64,000 nucleotides of DNA, taken from NCBI GenBank assembly GCA_048500275.1, contig JASNYI010000001.1, positions 372,001 through 436,000 of the forward strand, written 5' to 3'. Source of the stretch: UBA5066 sp048500275 (lineage in GTDB: Bacteria; Acidobacteriota; Thermoanaerobaculia; UBA5066). Below are positions 52,900-61,484 of the stretch, in pieces. Every line of letters begins with the position of its first letter. Position 1 is the first letter of the stretch. The position numbers and the translations under genes were made by a program. The notes beneath the pieces were generated by a model, which did not search any database, was not told the DNA's origin, and saw only the letters and a list, made by a program, of their open reading frames with translations.

Positions 52900-52966
52900 T
52901 TTCGGGTGCTCCTCGTTCGGGGTTGGGGCGCGGCGCGCCCGACGGCGGATCTTACCGTCCGGCGGG

Positions 52967-53470
52967 TCAGGCCAGGAGGACGCCCTCGTGGACGAGGAGC
53001 CAGCGCTTCCGCTCGATGCCGCCCGAGAAGCCGTGGAGGCTCCCGTCGCGCGCGAGGACCCGGTGGCAGGGGACGACGATCACGGCCGGGTTGAGCGCGG
53101 CGGCCATGCCGACGGCCCGGAGCGCTTTCGGCTCGCCGATGGCCGCCGCCACGTCCGCGTAGGCGCGCGTCGACCCGGGGCGGATCCGGCGCAGCTCGGC
53201 CCAGACCTTCTCCTGGAAGGGCGTCCCGGCGAGGTCGACCTCGACCGGGTCGAGGGCCTCGAGGTCGCCGCGGAAGTAGGCGCGCAGGCGGGACGCGACC
53301 CCGCCCGGGTCGCGGTGCGACGGGAAGAGGTCGGTACCGAAGCGGGCGACGAGGTGCTTGCGCGTGGACGGCGCGTCGGCGTCGAACGTCAGCGTGCAGA
53401 GGCGTCCGTCCCAGACGACGGCGAGGAGCCGCCCGACCGGCGTCTCGAGGGTCGCGCTCGCGAGCCTCAC
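52967..53470 (-). CDS. ogt: Methylated-DNA--protein-cysteine methyltransferase
   Basis: 167 aa from GTG 53470. The nucleophile C135 lies in VVPCHRVLA; the DNA-binding helix-turn-helix and the ASN-hinge-like stretch (ALNPAVIVVPCHR) and IGEPKALRAVGMA precede it. Ogt-type size with a short N-terminal domain. Removes O6-alkylguanine stoichiometrically. Confidence 0.93.
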   Translation of the reverse strand: MRLASATLETPVGRLLAVVWDGRLCTLTFDADAPSTRKHLVARFGTDLFPSHRDPGGVASRLRAYFRGDLEALDPVEVDLAGTPFQEKVWAELRRIRPGSTRAYADVAAAIGEPKALRAVGMAAALNPAVIVVPCHRVLARDGSLHGFSGGIERKRWLLVHEGVLLA

Positions 53471-53531
53471 GACCGGAACGCTACACCGAATCGGAGCGGC
53501 CGGCGCGCCGGAAGCCGCGCCGGGCCGCGCG

Positions 53532-56123
53532 TCACCGGAGCCCTTCGAAGACGTAGAGGTCCGAGAGGACCTGGGGGCAGCCGTAGACGATCGCCTTCCC
53601 GTCGGGACGGACGAGGATCGGGCCGACGCTGACGACGCCCGCCGAGTCGGCGGGCCGGATCTCGCCGGCCGGGACGCGGACGCCGGAGACGGGGTCGAGG
53701 CGGAAGAGAAGCGCCGGGATCGCGGACGCCGCGACGACGTGGAGAGAGTCCCCCTCCGCCCAGCCGACGACGCGCTCGTCGGGGAGGAGCCCGGCGACCT
53801 CGAGCGCCGCCCCGCCGTCGAGCGGCTGGATGGCCGTCGTGCCGTCGGCCCGGGACGTGAGGACCTTCCGGCCGTCGGGCGAGACGGGGAGCGAGGCTCC
53901 CGCCGCGAAGACGACGCCTTCCGGGCTGACGGGGCGCGGCGAGCCCCCGGCGAGCTCCTGGACGTAGATCCGGCCGGGCGCCCCGGGCTCCCCCCCGCCG
54001 AAGACGAAGGCCCGCCCGTCCGGGAGCCAGCTCGCGACGCGGTGGTCGAGCGCCCCGGAGAGGAGCTCCCGCGGAGAGCCGGCGCCCGTCGGCAGGAGGA
54101 CGAGCCGCGACGGGGTGTCCATCGTCGCGGAGAGGACCCACTTGCCGTCCGGCGAGAGGGCGAGGGCGTTCCCACGGCCGAGGCGCGTCGCCGCGCCGCC
54201 GTCCGTCGCCCGGATGTAGATCGCGTAGTCGCGGCCTCCGCCGTCCCCGAGCTCGTCGAAGAGGAGGCGGGACCAGTCGGCCGAGACGCCGCGCGGATAG
54301 GTCCAGTCGAGCCAGGAGAGCTCCACGTCGCGAGCGGCCCCCGGCGCGCGGTAGTAGACGCGCCGACGCCACTTGTCGTCCGAGACGAGAACGCGCCCCT
54401 CCTTCGAGACGTCGTGGAGGGTCAGGTTCCCCGAGACCCTGAGGACGGCGCGGTCGCGCCCGGCGAGGTCGATCGCGCGGAGCTCGCGGCCCGCGCCGGC
54501 CGGGGCCGCGGAGTACCAGATCTCCTCCCCTCCCGGCGACCAGGCGAGGCCGCCGATGCTCTGCCACGTCCCCCCGAGGGCGACGGCCGGCTCCCTCCCG
54601 CGGACGACGGTCAGGTTCCCCCGGTCGTCCCAGCGAAGCGGGTGGTGGACGAAGGCGACGCGGCTCCCGTCGGGCGAGACGCGCGGGTGCGAGATCCAGC
54701 CGTCCGTCCGGAAGAGGACGGTCCCGGCCGGCATCTCGAGCCGCGTCTCGGCGCCCGCGTCGCGGACGACGGCGAGCGTCTCGCCGTCCGGCGCCCAGTC
54801 GGCGTCGCGGACCGACTCGAGGACCTCCCGCGGCGCGCGCCCGCCGATCGGGGCCCGCGCGAGCGTCCCGGTCGCGTCGAAGAGCGACCGGAAACGCCGG
54901 CCGACGGAGAGGGCCATCTCGCCCGTCACCGAGACGGAGAGGACGTCGGCGTCCGGGAGCTCCGCTCGCTGCGACTCCGGGCTCCCCGGCTGCGCCACGA
55001 AGAGGCGGATGGGCGCCCCGTCCCAGGCCGCGCCGAAGACGACGGTCATCCCGTCGGGGCCGAAGCGCGCGGACCGGATGCTCCCGCGCGAGAAGGTGAG
55101 GCGCGTCATCGTGGGGGGCTCCGAGGTCCCGGGCCCGCGACCCGCCCACCACCCCGCCGCGGCGAGGAGGGCCCCGATGAGGATCGCGGCCGCGAGCACG
55201 GCGGCCTTCCGGCCGCGCCGGAGGGCGACGGGGGGCGGCGGGACGGCCACGGTCGTCCGGTGGGCGCTGGCGGCCTCCACGGCTTCGAGGGCGAAGGCGA
55301 CGTCGCGGGCCGACTGGAACCGCATCGACGCGCTCTTCTCCAGGCAGCGCCTCACGAGGCGGTCGAGCCCCGGCGCGAGCTCCCGCACGGGCGCCGGGAG
55401 GTCGGGGGCGTCGTCGACGAGGACGGCGGCCATCGTGTCCGCCGGCGTCGGGCGCCGGAAGGGGGGCTTCCCCGAGAGGAGCTCGTAGAGGACGGCGCCG
55501 AGCGAGAAGACGTCGGAACGGCCGTCCACCGGCTCGCCGCGGACCTGCTCCGGCGACATGTAGTCGACGGTCCCGACGACGAGGCCGGGCTCGGTCTTCG
55601 GGCGGCGCGCCTCGACGGTGTCGCCGGAGCGACCGCTCCGGGGCGGGGAGCGCCTCGCGAGGCCGAAGTCGAGGACCTTCACCCGCCCCTCGGGCGTCAC
55701 GATCACGTTCTCGGGCTTCAGGTCGCGGTGGACGATCCCGCGCTCGTGCGCGGCCGCGAGCGCCTCGGCCACCTGGGCGCCGAGGCCGGCGGCGGCCCGC
55801 GGGGAGAGCGGCCCCGCGGAGACTCGGGCGCGCAGGCTCTCCCCCTCGACGAGCTCCATGACGATGAAGGGTCGCCCCCCCTCCTCTCCGAAGTCGTGGA
55901 CCGTGACGATGCCCGGGTGATTCAGCGCGGACGCCGCGCGAGCCTCGTCCACGAATCGCGCGAAGCCGTCGGTCCCCGGCGCGAGCTCCTCCGGGAGGAC
56001 CTTGACCGCGACGTCGCGCGAGAGCCGGCGGTCGCGGGCGCGGTAGACCTCTCCCATCCCGCCGGCTCCGAGGAAACCGACGACCTCGTACGGTCCGAGA
56101 CGGCCCGGTGCATTCGCAGACAA
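53532..56123 (-). CDS. Ser/Thr kinase with C-terminal beta-propeller
   Basis: 863 aa. Residues 10-280 are a Hanks-type kinase: GAGGMGEVY, K41 (VAVK), HRDLKPEN (132-139), DFG (152-154) and the GTVDYMSPEQ activation segment. A transmembrane helix spans about 306-326. The extracytoplasmic part (about 340-863) has repeated TolB/WD40-like blades with SPDG and WSPGG motifs. This is the Acidobacteria-typical architecture. TTG start at 56123; TAGAAT lies 16 nt upstream (56145-56140). Confidence 0.92.
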   Translation of the reverse strand: MSANAPGRLGPYEVVGFLGAGGMGEVYRARDRRLSRDVAVKVLPEELAPGTDGFARFVDEARAASALNHPGIVTVHDFGEEGGRPFIVMELVEGESLRARVSAGPLSPRAAAGLGAQVAEALAAAHERGIVHRDLKPENVIVTPEGRVKVLDFGLARRSPPRSGRSGDTVEARRPKTEPGLVVGTVDYMSPEQVRGEPVDGRSDVFSLGAVLYELLSGKPPFRRPTPADTMAAVLVDDAPDLPAPVRELAPGLDRLVRRCLEKSASMRFQSARDVAFALEAVEAASAHRTTVAVPPPPVALRRGRKAAVLAAAILIGALLAAAGWWAGRGPGTSEPPTMTRLTFSRGSIRSARFGPDGMTVVFGAAWDGAPIRLFVAQPGSPESQRAELPDADVLSVSVTGEMALSVGRRFRSLFDATGTLARAPIGGRAPREVLESVRDADWAPDGETLAVVRDAGAETRLEMPAGTVLFRTDGWISHPRVSPDGSRVAFVHHPLRWDDRGNLTVVRGREPAVALGGTWQSIGGLAWSPGGEEIWYSAAPAGAGRELRAIDLAGRDRAVLRVSGNLTLHDVSKEGRVLVSDDKWRRRVYYRAPGAARDVELSWLDWTYPRGVSADWSRLLFDELGDGGGRDYAIYIRATDGGAATRLGRGNALALSPDGKWVLSATMDTPSRLVLLPTGAGSPRELLSGALDHRVASWLPDGRAFVFGGGEPGAPGRIYVQELAGGSPRPVSPEGVVFAAGASLPVSPDGRKVLTSRADGTTAIQPLDGGAALEVAGLLPDERVVGWAEGDSLHVVAASAIPALLFRLDPVSGVRVPAGEIRPADSAGVVSVGPILVRPDGKAIVYGCPQVLSDLYVFEGLR

Positions 56124-56175
56124 AGGAACGACCAGGCCGATTCTAGTTCGTCGCAGCCGCTCCCGGAGGCCGTTC

Positions 56176-56544
56176 TCAGGCGGCCCGGGCCTTTCGCGCC
56201 GCGATGAACGACCGCACTGCGACGACGAGGAACCCCAGGCAGAGGACCGCCATCACGCTTCGCAGGACGACCGCCGCCGGGCGGGCCGCCTCCCCGGCGA
56301 GGAGGTCGGGGAGTCCGAGGAGCCCCGGCGCGGACGGCAGGAACCCGACGAGGGCCACGACCGCCGCCGCGTGCATGGCGTGGCGGCGCAGGCTCTCCTT
56401 GCGCGCCACGAGGCCGCAGATTCCGAGGAGGACCCCGAACCCCACCGGGATCAGGGCGGTGGGGGTCTGGAACGCGGCGTAGCCGCCGACGCCGGTCAGG
56501 AGGAGGAGCGCACCGAACAGGAGGGCGACAGAGGAGACGTTCAT
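56176..56544 (-). CDS. Small four-helix membrane protein
   Basis: 122 aa from ATG 56544. Four hydrophobic helices (SVALLFGALLLLTGVGGYAA; VGFGVLLGICGLVA; HAAAVVALVGFLPSA; VMAVLCLGFLVVAV). No family was recognised. It follows the MFS gene by 8 bp and may be co-transcribed. Confidence 0.7.
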   Translation of the reverse strand: MNVSSVALLFGALLLLTGVGGYAAFQTPTALIPVGFGVLLGICGLVARKESLRRHAMHAAAVVALVGFLPSAPGLLGLPDLLAGEAARPAAVVLRSVMAVLCLGFLVVAVRSFIAARKARAA

Positions 56545-56552
56545 CCCGAGAG

Positions 56553-57725
56553 CTAACGCGCGGGAGGGGCCTCCGGATTCCCCGGCCCCGTCCCGGCCGC
56601 CGGAGGCCCGGCCTCGGGGACGAAGGCGAGGACTGCCGCCGCGACGATTCCGGCCGCCCCGGCGAGGTTCACCGCGGCGAACCCGAGGTGCTCGTAGACG
56701 GGTCCCAGCGCCACGGCGCCGAGCGCGATCGCGAGGTCGTAGGAGCCGAAGAACGCCGCCATCGCCGCGCCGCGCGCCTCCCCGGAGCGGTCCACCGTCC
56801 AGGCCGTTAGGGCCGGGAAGGAGAGACCGGCGATGCCGACGCCGTAGAGGACCGCCGCCGCCGCGAGCGACGCCGGGCCGCGGGCGAACCCGGTCAGCGC
56901 CACGCCCGCCGCCCCGACGAGGAGACCGGGCACGACGACGGCGCGCCGCCCGTGACGGTCGGAGAGGCGCCCGGCGAAAGGCCTCACGAGGAGGATCGAG
57001 AGGGCGTAGACGCCGAACCAGGCGCCGGTGCGGCCCGCTCCGGAGCCCAGCTCCACGGGGACGAACGCGACGATGGCTCCGTAGGAGAGCGACGAGAGGA
57101 AGAGAACGGCGCAGGGAAGGAGGGCCCCACGCGGAAAGACCCCCTTCTGCGGAGGCGCCGGAGCCCGACGCGGCTCGGCGACCGGGATCATCAGGCCGAG
57201 CGCGGCGAGAAAGAGGAGCGCGGTGCCGAGGAAGGCCGCCCCCGCGCCCCCGACGTGGGCCAGACCTCCCCCCGCCGCCGGCCCGAGCGCCATCGCCACG
57301 GTAGGTGCGAGGCCCCAGATGCCGATCGCCTCGCCGCGACGCGCGGCGGGTGCGAGGTCGGCGACGAGGGAGGAGATCGCCGTCGTCGCCAGGCCCCAGC
57401 CGACCCCCTGCACGGCCCGGAGGACCAGGAGCGCCGGGAGCGACGCGGCGAAGGGAAGGCACGCCGTGGCCGCCGCGAAGAGCGCGAGCCCGCCGAGGGC
57501 GAACGGCCTGCGGCCCCGGCGGTCGAGAGCTCGCGCCGAGAGGAAACGCGTCGTCACGGCGGCGATCGACGCCAGGCCGACGACGATCCCCACCTCGCTC
57601 TTCGACGCCCCGCGCGCCGCCGCGTACGGCGGCAGGACCGGGATGAGGAAGTAGAAGCCGAAGAAGAGGACGGCCGTCGCCGCGACGACGAGGAGAAAGG
57701 GCCGCGTGAGGATCCGTTCCCTCAG
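56553..57725 (-). CDS. MFS transporter, CTG start
   Basis: 390 aa, 12 helices. Loop 2-3 motif is ARALDRRGRRPFALGG and loop 8-9 is FAGRLSDRHGRRAVV, as in drug/H+ antiporters. No ATG, GTG or TTG lies near the natural N-terminus (LRERILTRPF). A CTG at 57725 overlaps the peptidase stop as CTGA, with GGAGG 4 nt upstream, and is the best start. Substrate unknown. Co-transcribed with the peptidase. Confidence 0.88.
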   Translation of the reverse strand: MRERILTRPFLLVVAATAVLFFGFYFLIPVLPPYAAARGASKSEVGIVVGLASIAAVTTRFLSARALDRRGRRPFALGGLALFAAATACLPFAASLPALLVLRAVQGVGWGLATTAISSLVADLAPAARRGEAIGIWGLAPTVAMALGPAAGGGLAHVGGAGAAFLGTALLFLAALGLMIPVAEPRRAPAPPQKGVFPRGALLPCAVLFLSSLSYGAIVAFVPVELGSGAGRTGAWFGVYALSILLVRPFAGRLSDRHGRRAVVVPGLLVGAAGVALTGFARGPASLAAAAVLYGVGIAGLSFPALTAWTVDRSGEARGAAMAAFFGSYDLAIALGAVALGPVYEHLGFAAVNLAGAAGIVAAAVLAFVPEAGPPAAGTGPGNPEAPPAR

Positions 57726-59752
57726 GGGACCTCCGTCCCGTGGTAGTAGCGCTCGAACCACGGCTGCCAGTCCCGCTTCGTCATGAAACCGAGCAGCCCG
57801 GTGAAGTCCGCCGTGACGAGGGCGGGTCTCCTGCCGCGGAACGACTTCAGGAGCGACTTCATCGCCGTGAAGAAGGGCCCGTCCCCGAGCTCCCGGCGCA
57901 GCGCGGCCAGGAGCGTCGGCCCCTTGGCGTAGACGAGGAGCGCTCCGTCCTCGTAGGCCGAGTCGCCGGCCCCGGGGGCGGCTCGGGCGACGAGCTCGCG
58001 GGCGAGAGGGATCGGAGCGCGCGAAGAGGCGCCCTTCGCGTCGGACTTCCAGCGCCGGACGATCCGGTCGTACTCGCCGGCGTCCTTCATCACCTCCAGG
58101 GCTCGCGCCGAGGCGATCTGCGCGAAGGCCTCGACGAGCCAGACGTCGGCGTCGAGCGCGTTCCAGACGACGCCGCCCCACCAGGCGTGCGCCACCTCGT
58201 GCGCGAAGCGCTGGTTGACCCCCTCCGAGAAGACCCTGGCCGCGACGTCTCCCGACATCTTGTTTCCCTCGAAGGCCTCCCGCGTGATTCGCATCAGGCC
58301 CGGGGGCGCCTGCCCGAAGCCGTAGTCGTTCACCTCGACGATCGTGTACTCGGGCCAGGGGAACGGCCCGTGGTAGTTCTCGTAGAACGCCCGGAGGGAG
58401 TGGAAGAGCGCGAGGAGGCGGGAGGCGGAGGCCGGCTTGGCGAGCCCGTACGTCGCGACCCGGGCGGTCACGCCGTCTTTCGACTCCTCGAAGAGCGTGT
58501 ACTTGCCCGCGAGGATCGCGTGGAATGGCGCCGGGGTTTCGATCCGGGCTTCGACGCCGTTCCAATCGCCGTCCTCGAACCGGCGACGCGTCGTGCCGGG
58601 AGCGATCGGCACGAAGGGCCTCTTCGCACGGACGGTCGCCGTCATTCCGTGGCGGGCCTGGACCCCGAGCGCGACGGGGCGCGGATACCAGGCGTTCCCC
58701 AGCGAGAGCTCCCAGGAGCTGTCCCCCCGGCGCTCGAAGTAGGGTGCGTCGTACCGGAAGCGCAGGACGAGGGGCGCGCCGGGCTCCGCCGGCTTCGGCA
58801 GGATCACGACGAGCGTGCCGGAGCTGAAGAGGTACGGCAGGCGCGTCCCGTCCGCGAGGGTGACCTCCAGGTCGCGCGTCTCCCGCCACCGCAGCAGCTT
58901 CGGCGACCAGCTTCCGCCGTCGAGGTCGAAGACGAGCGCGGAAAGCGGCCTGGCCGGGACGATCCTCTCCTCGACGGCGAAGAGGCCCCGCGCATCGGAC
59001 GTCTCGCGCACGTCGACCGAGAGCTCCTCGAGGACCCAGTCGGCCCTCGGGGCCTCCCGGCGGCTCCTTCCGAGGGGCTGAGTCGCCACGGTCCGGCCGA
59101 CGCGGAGGGCCGGGGCGCTCGCCGGAAGACCGACGGGCTTCTCGACGACGGTGAGGGTGTCGAGGTCGCTCCAGGCCTCGTTCACCTCGTGGCGAACGTC
59201 CTTCCGTGCCGCCAGGAGCGTCACGAAGAAGCGGCGGCCCTCCGCCGCTCCCGCCGCGAGGCCCGCTCCCGGGGAGGCCAGCAGGTCGTCCGCCCACCGG
59301 GCCAGGAACCGGCCGAGCTCCTCCGCCTGCGCCGTGTCGACGGCTCCCTGCCCCAGCTCCGGCAGGCCCTCCGGCCTGGCGGCGGCGGTGAAGAGGACGA
59401 GCGCCGAGGAGAGCTCCGCGAGGATCGCGCCCCCGTGCGAGGGCTGGAACCCGCCGACCCGCGCGGCGTTCTCTCGATAGACCTTCATCGCCGCCGAGTC
59501 GTCCGTGAACCAGGTGAGGCCCCCTTCACCAATCACCCAGACACCGACGGATCGGCCAGCGGCGTCGGCGACCTCCAGGACGTTCGCCGACGGGAAGGCG
59601 TAGCGCCCCGCCCCGGCGGAGAACGAGAGGTCCTTCGCGGCGGCGCCCCGCCCGGTGAGGGTGAGCGCGAGGAGGGGATCGGGCGGCGGGGCGGCCGGAG
59701 CGGCAGCCGCGAGGCCGAGGCCCGCGGCGAGGAGGACCGCGCGGATCTTCAT
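57722..59752 (-). CDS. M1-like zinc peptidase, secreted
   Basis: 676 aa. Signal peptide ends at PAA. Gluzincin site: HEVAH (518-522) and E541 (WLVEAF) in the HExxH-x18-E spacing. The exopeptidase GAMEN motif is replaced near residues 470-490 (EYTIVEVNDYGFGQAPPG). The N-terminal 200 residues are a separate Ala/Leu-rich domain. TATGAT lies 6 nt before the ATG with no ribosome site. Peptide or protein digestion in the periplasm is likely. Confidence 0.88.
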   Translation of the reverse strand: MKIRAVLLAAGLGLAAAAPAAPPPDPLLALTLTGRGAAAKDLSFSAGAGRYAFPSANVLEVADAAGRSVGVWVIGEGGLTWFTDDSAAMKVYRENAARVGGFQPSHGGAILAELSSALVLFTAAARPEGLPELGQGAVDTAQAEELGRFLARWADDLLASPGAGLAAGAAEGRRFFVTLLAARKDVRHEVNEAWSDLDTLTVVEKPVGLPASAPALRVGRTVATQPLGRSRREAPRADWVLEELSVDVRETSDARGLFAVEERIVPARPLSALVFDLDGGSWSPKLLRWRETRDLEVTLADGTRLPYLFSSGTLVVILPKPAEPGAPLVLRFRYDAPYFERRGDSSWELSLGNAWYPRPVALGVQARHGMTATVRAKRPFVPIAPGTTRRRFEDGDWNGVEARIETPAPFHAILAGKYTLFEESKDGVTARVATYGLAKPASASRLLALFHSLRAFYENYHGPFPWPEYTIVEVNDYGFGQAPPGLMRITREAFEGNKMSGDVAARVFSEGVNQRFAHEVAHAWWGGVVWNALDADVWLVEAFAQIASARALEVMKDAGEYDRIVRRWKSDAKGASSRAPIPLARELVARAAPGAGDSAYEDGALLVYAKGPTLLAALRRELGDGPFFTAMKSLLKSFRGRRPALVTADFTGLLGFMTKRDWQPWFERYYHGTEVP

Positions 59753-59773
59753 CCGGCGATCATAGCGGCCGCC

Positions 59774-60169
59774 TTACGGGCGCTCCTCGAGGTCGAGGAG
59801 GTGGAGGTCGAGCGCCTTCACCGACACCTGGACCTCGCGGACCGAGAGTGCGAGCGAGACGGTCATCAGGACGAGGCTCGCCGCGAACAGCATCTTCCCG
59901 ACGAGGGTCTCCCCCAGGAAGAGGACGAACATGCAGACCACGCAGACGAGGAGGCTCGAGACGCCGGCGACCTGCATGTTCCGCACGAGACGGATGCGGT
60001 ACCTCAGGTTGTCGATCTGCCGGAGGATCAGCGGGTCGGGCTGCTCGCGGTACCGGGCGTGGAGGCTCCGCACGAGTGAGGCGAGGGCGAGGAACCGGTT
60101 CGTGTAGGCGAGGAGGAGGAGCGAGACCGCCGGGAAGAGGAGCGCGGGGGTCGTGAGCGAGAGCTCCAT
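59774..60169 (-). CDS. DUF2721 membrane protein
   Basis: 131 aa. Three helices, with the family pattern TPALLFPAVSLLLLAYTNRF, then IDNLRYRIRLVRNMQ and the C-terminal hydrophobic pair. Function unknown. The 124 bp before the next gene show nothing recognisable. Confidence 0.85.
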   Translation of the reverse strand: MELSLTTPALLFPAVSLLLLAYTNRFLALASLVRSLHARYREQPDPLILRQIDNLRYRIRLVRNMQVAGVSSLLVCVVCMFVLFLGETLVGKMLFAASLVLMTVSLALSVREVQVSVKALDLHLLDLEERP

Positions 60170-60293
60170 GTCGGCGACACGATAGTCGAGCGCGGCGGGC
60201 GGCGGAGCGCCCTCCCCGAGGCCGGCCGCGGCGCCCCGGGGAACTCGCGCCGCGTGCCGGGGTCTCAGGGGGAAAAGACGGAGGAGGACGACG

Positions 60294-61043
60294 ATGCTCC
60301 AGCTCGCCCCGCCCCCCGACCGCCCCCGGCCCGCGCTCCTCGCCTCGATCGGCATACACGTGATGGCGGCTTCCGCGTTCGGCTTCGGCCCTCTCCTCGC
60401 CTTCCCCCAGGCGCCCGGCTGGCGCGGCGAGGTCTGGGCCGTGACGCAGCCGACCCTCACCGCGAGGGAAGAGGCCCGGCCCGTCGACCTGCGCGGGCCC
60501 GCGCCCGCGCCGAGGCCCCTCCGCGCGTCCGGCGGCCGCTCCCTGCCTGCGGCGCCCCGCGCCGGCGCCCGCACGGCCCCCTCCTCTCCCGTTCTCCAGC
60601 CCGGCGTCGTCCCGGACGACCTCCCGCCGGTCCCGGACGCCGCGACGTGGGAAGACACCGGCTTTGACGGAGGCGTCGACGACCCGGCCGCGACCGGGCC
60701 GGGCGGCGGGACCGGGGGAGACGACGGAGGCGGAGGAGACCCGATCGACATCCGCTCCGGCGGGATCCCGCCGGACATCGTCCTCCCCGTCCCGCTCCGG
60801 ACGCCGCCGCCCGGCTACAGCGACGTTGCGCGTCTCGCCCGCGCCACCGGTACGGTCATCCTCTCGGCGACGATCGCCGCCGACGGCAGCGTCGTCGACG
60901 TCGCGGTCGAGAACGACGCGCACCCGCTTCTTTCCCGGCTCGCCGTCGACGCCGTTTCCCGCTGGCGCTACGTCCCGGCGCGCCTCGGCTCGCGCCCGGT
61001 CGCGGTGATCCTCCGGGTGAAGCTCACGTTCCGGCTCGTCTGA
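60294..61043 (+). CDS. TonB-like energy transducer
   Basis: 249 aa. N-terminal transmembrane helix (about 15-37), a Pro/Gly-rich spacer (about 60-150), and a TonB_C domain (GYSDVARLARATGTVILSAT, ending KLTFRLV). It is a candidate partner for an ExbB/ExbD complex not in the window. Confidence 0.85.
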   Translation: MLQLAPPPDRPRPALLASIGIHVMAASAFGFGPLLAFPQAPGWRGEVWAVTQPTLTAREEARPVDLRGPAPAPRPLRASGGRSLPAAPRAGARTAPSSPVLQPGVVPDDLPPVPDAATWEDTGFDGGVDDPAATGPGGGTGGDDGGGGDPIDIRSGGIPPDIVLPVPLRTPPPGYSDVARLARATGTVILSATIAADGSVVDVAVENDAHPLLSRLAVDAVSRWRYVPARLGSRPVAVILRVKLTFRLV

Positions 61044-61074
61044 GCGGCCCGGCACCGATCCCTCTCCTCTCCCC

Positions 61075-61103
61075 TTGACATCCGAAAACCGTAGTACTAA
61101 ATT
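61075..61103 (+). promoter_or_regulatory. Promoter of the BlaI-type repressor gene
   Basis: TTGACA (61075-61080), 17-bp spacer, TAAATT (61098-61103). The ATG at 61110 lies 6 nt downstream, so the transcript should be leaderless. It is one of the best consensus promoters in the window. Confidence 0.8.
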
Positions 61104-61110
61104 ATTAGTA
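61095..61110. promoter_or_regulatory. BlaI-type operator
   Basis: TACTAA-ATTA-TTAGTA, a perfect 6-bp dyad overlapping the -10 box and the first base of the start codon. BlaI/MecI dimers bind such TAC-type inverted repeats, so autorepression is expected. Confidence 0.7.
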
Positions 61111-61484
61111 TGAAGAGACCAGGGCCCCTCACGGAGACCGAGCTGGAGATCATGCACGTCGTCTGGGAGCTCGGCGACGCGACGGTCAGGCAGGTCCACG
61201 AGGTCCTGTCGGCGCGCCGCCCCGTCGCCTACACGACCGTCATGACGATGCTCGGCCTCCTCGCGAAGAAAGGTCACCTGAAGCGGGAGGAGTCGGGGAA
61301 GGCCTTCGTCTACAGGCCCGCTCACCCGAAGGGACGCGTCGTCTCGAAGATGCTCGACGACTTCGTCGCCCGCGTCTTCCACGGCTCGGCGCGGCCGCTC
61401 GTCCTCGCCCTCCTGAAGGAGAAGAAGATCTCCCGGCGCGACCTCGACGAGATCGCCAGGCTCGCGGAGGAGGAAGAGAAGTGA
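61110..61484 (+). CDS. BlaI/MecI-family repressor
   Basis: 124 aa. Winged-helix domain (LTETELEIMHVVWELGDATV, VAYTTVMTMLGLLAKKGHLK) with a C-terminal dimerisation helix containing LALLKEKKISRRDL. It represses its own operon and is inactivated by the partner membrane protease. Its stop overlaps the next gene's GTG. Confidence 0.92.
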   Translation: MKRPGPLTETELEIMHVVWELGDATVRQVHEVLSARRPVAYTTVMTMLGLLAKKGHLKREESGKAFVYRPAHPKGRVVSKMLDDFVARVFHGSARPLVLALLKEKKISRRDLDEIARLAEEEEK

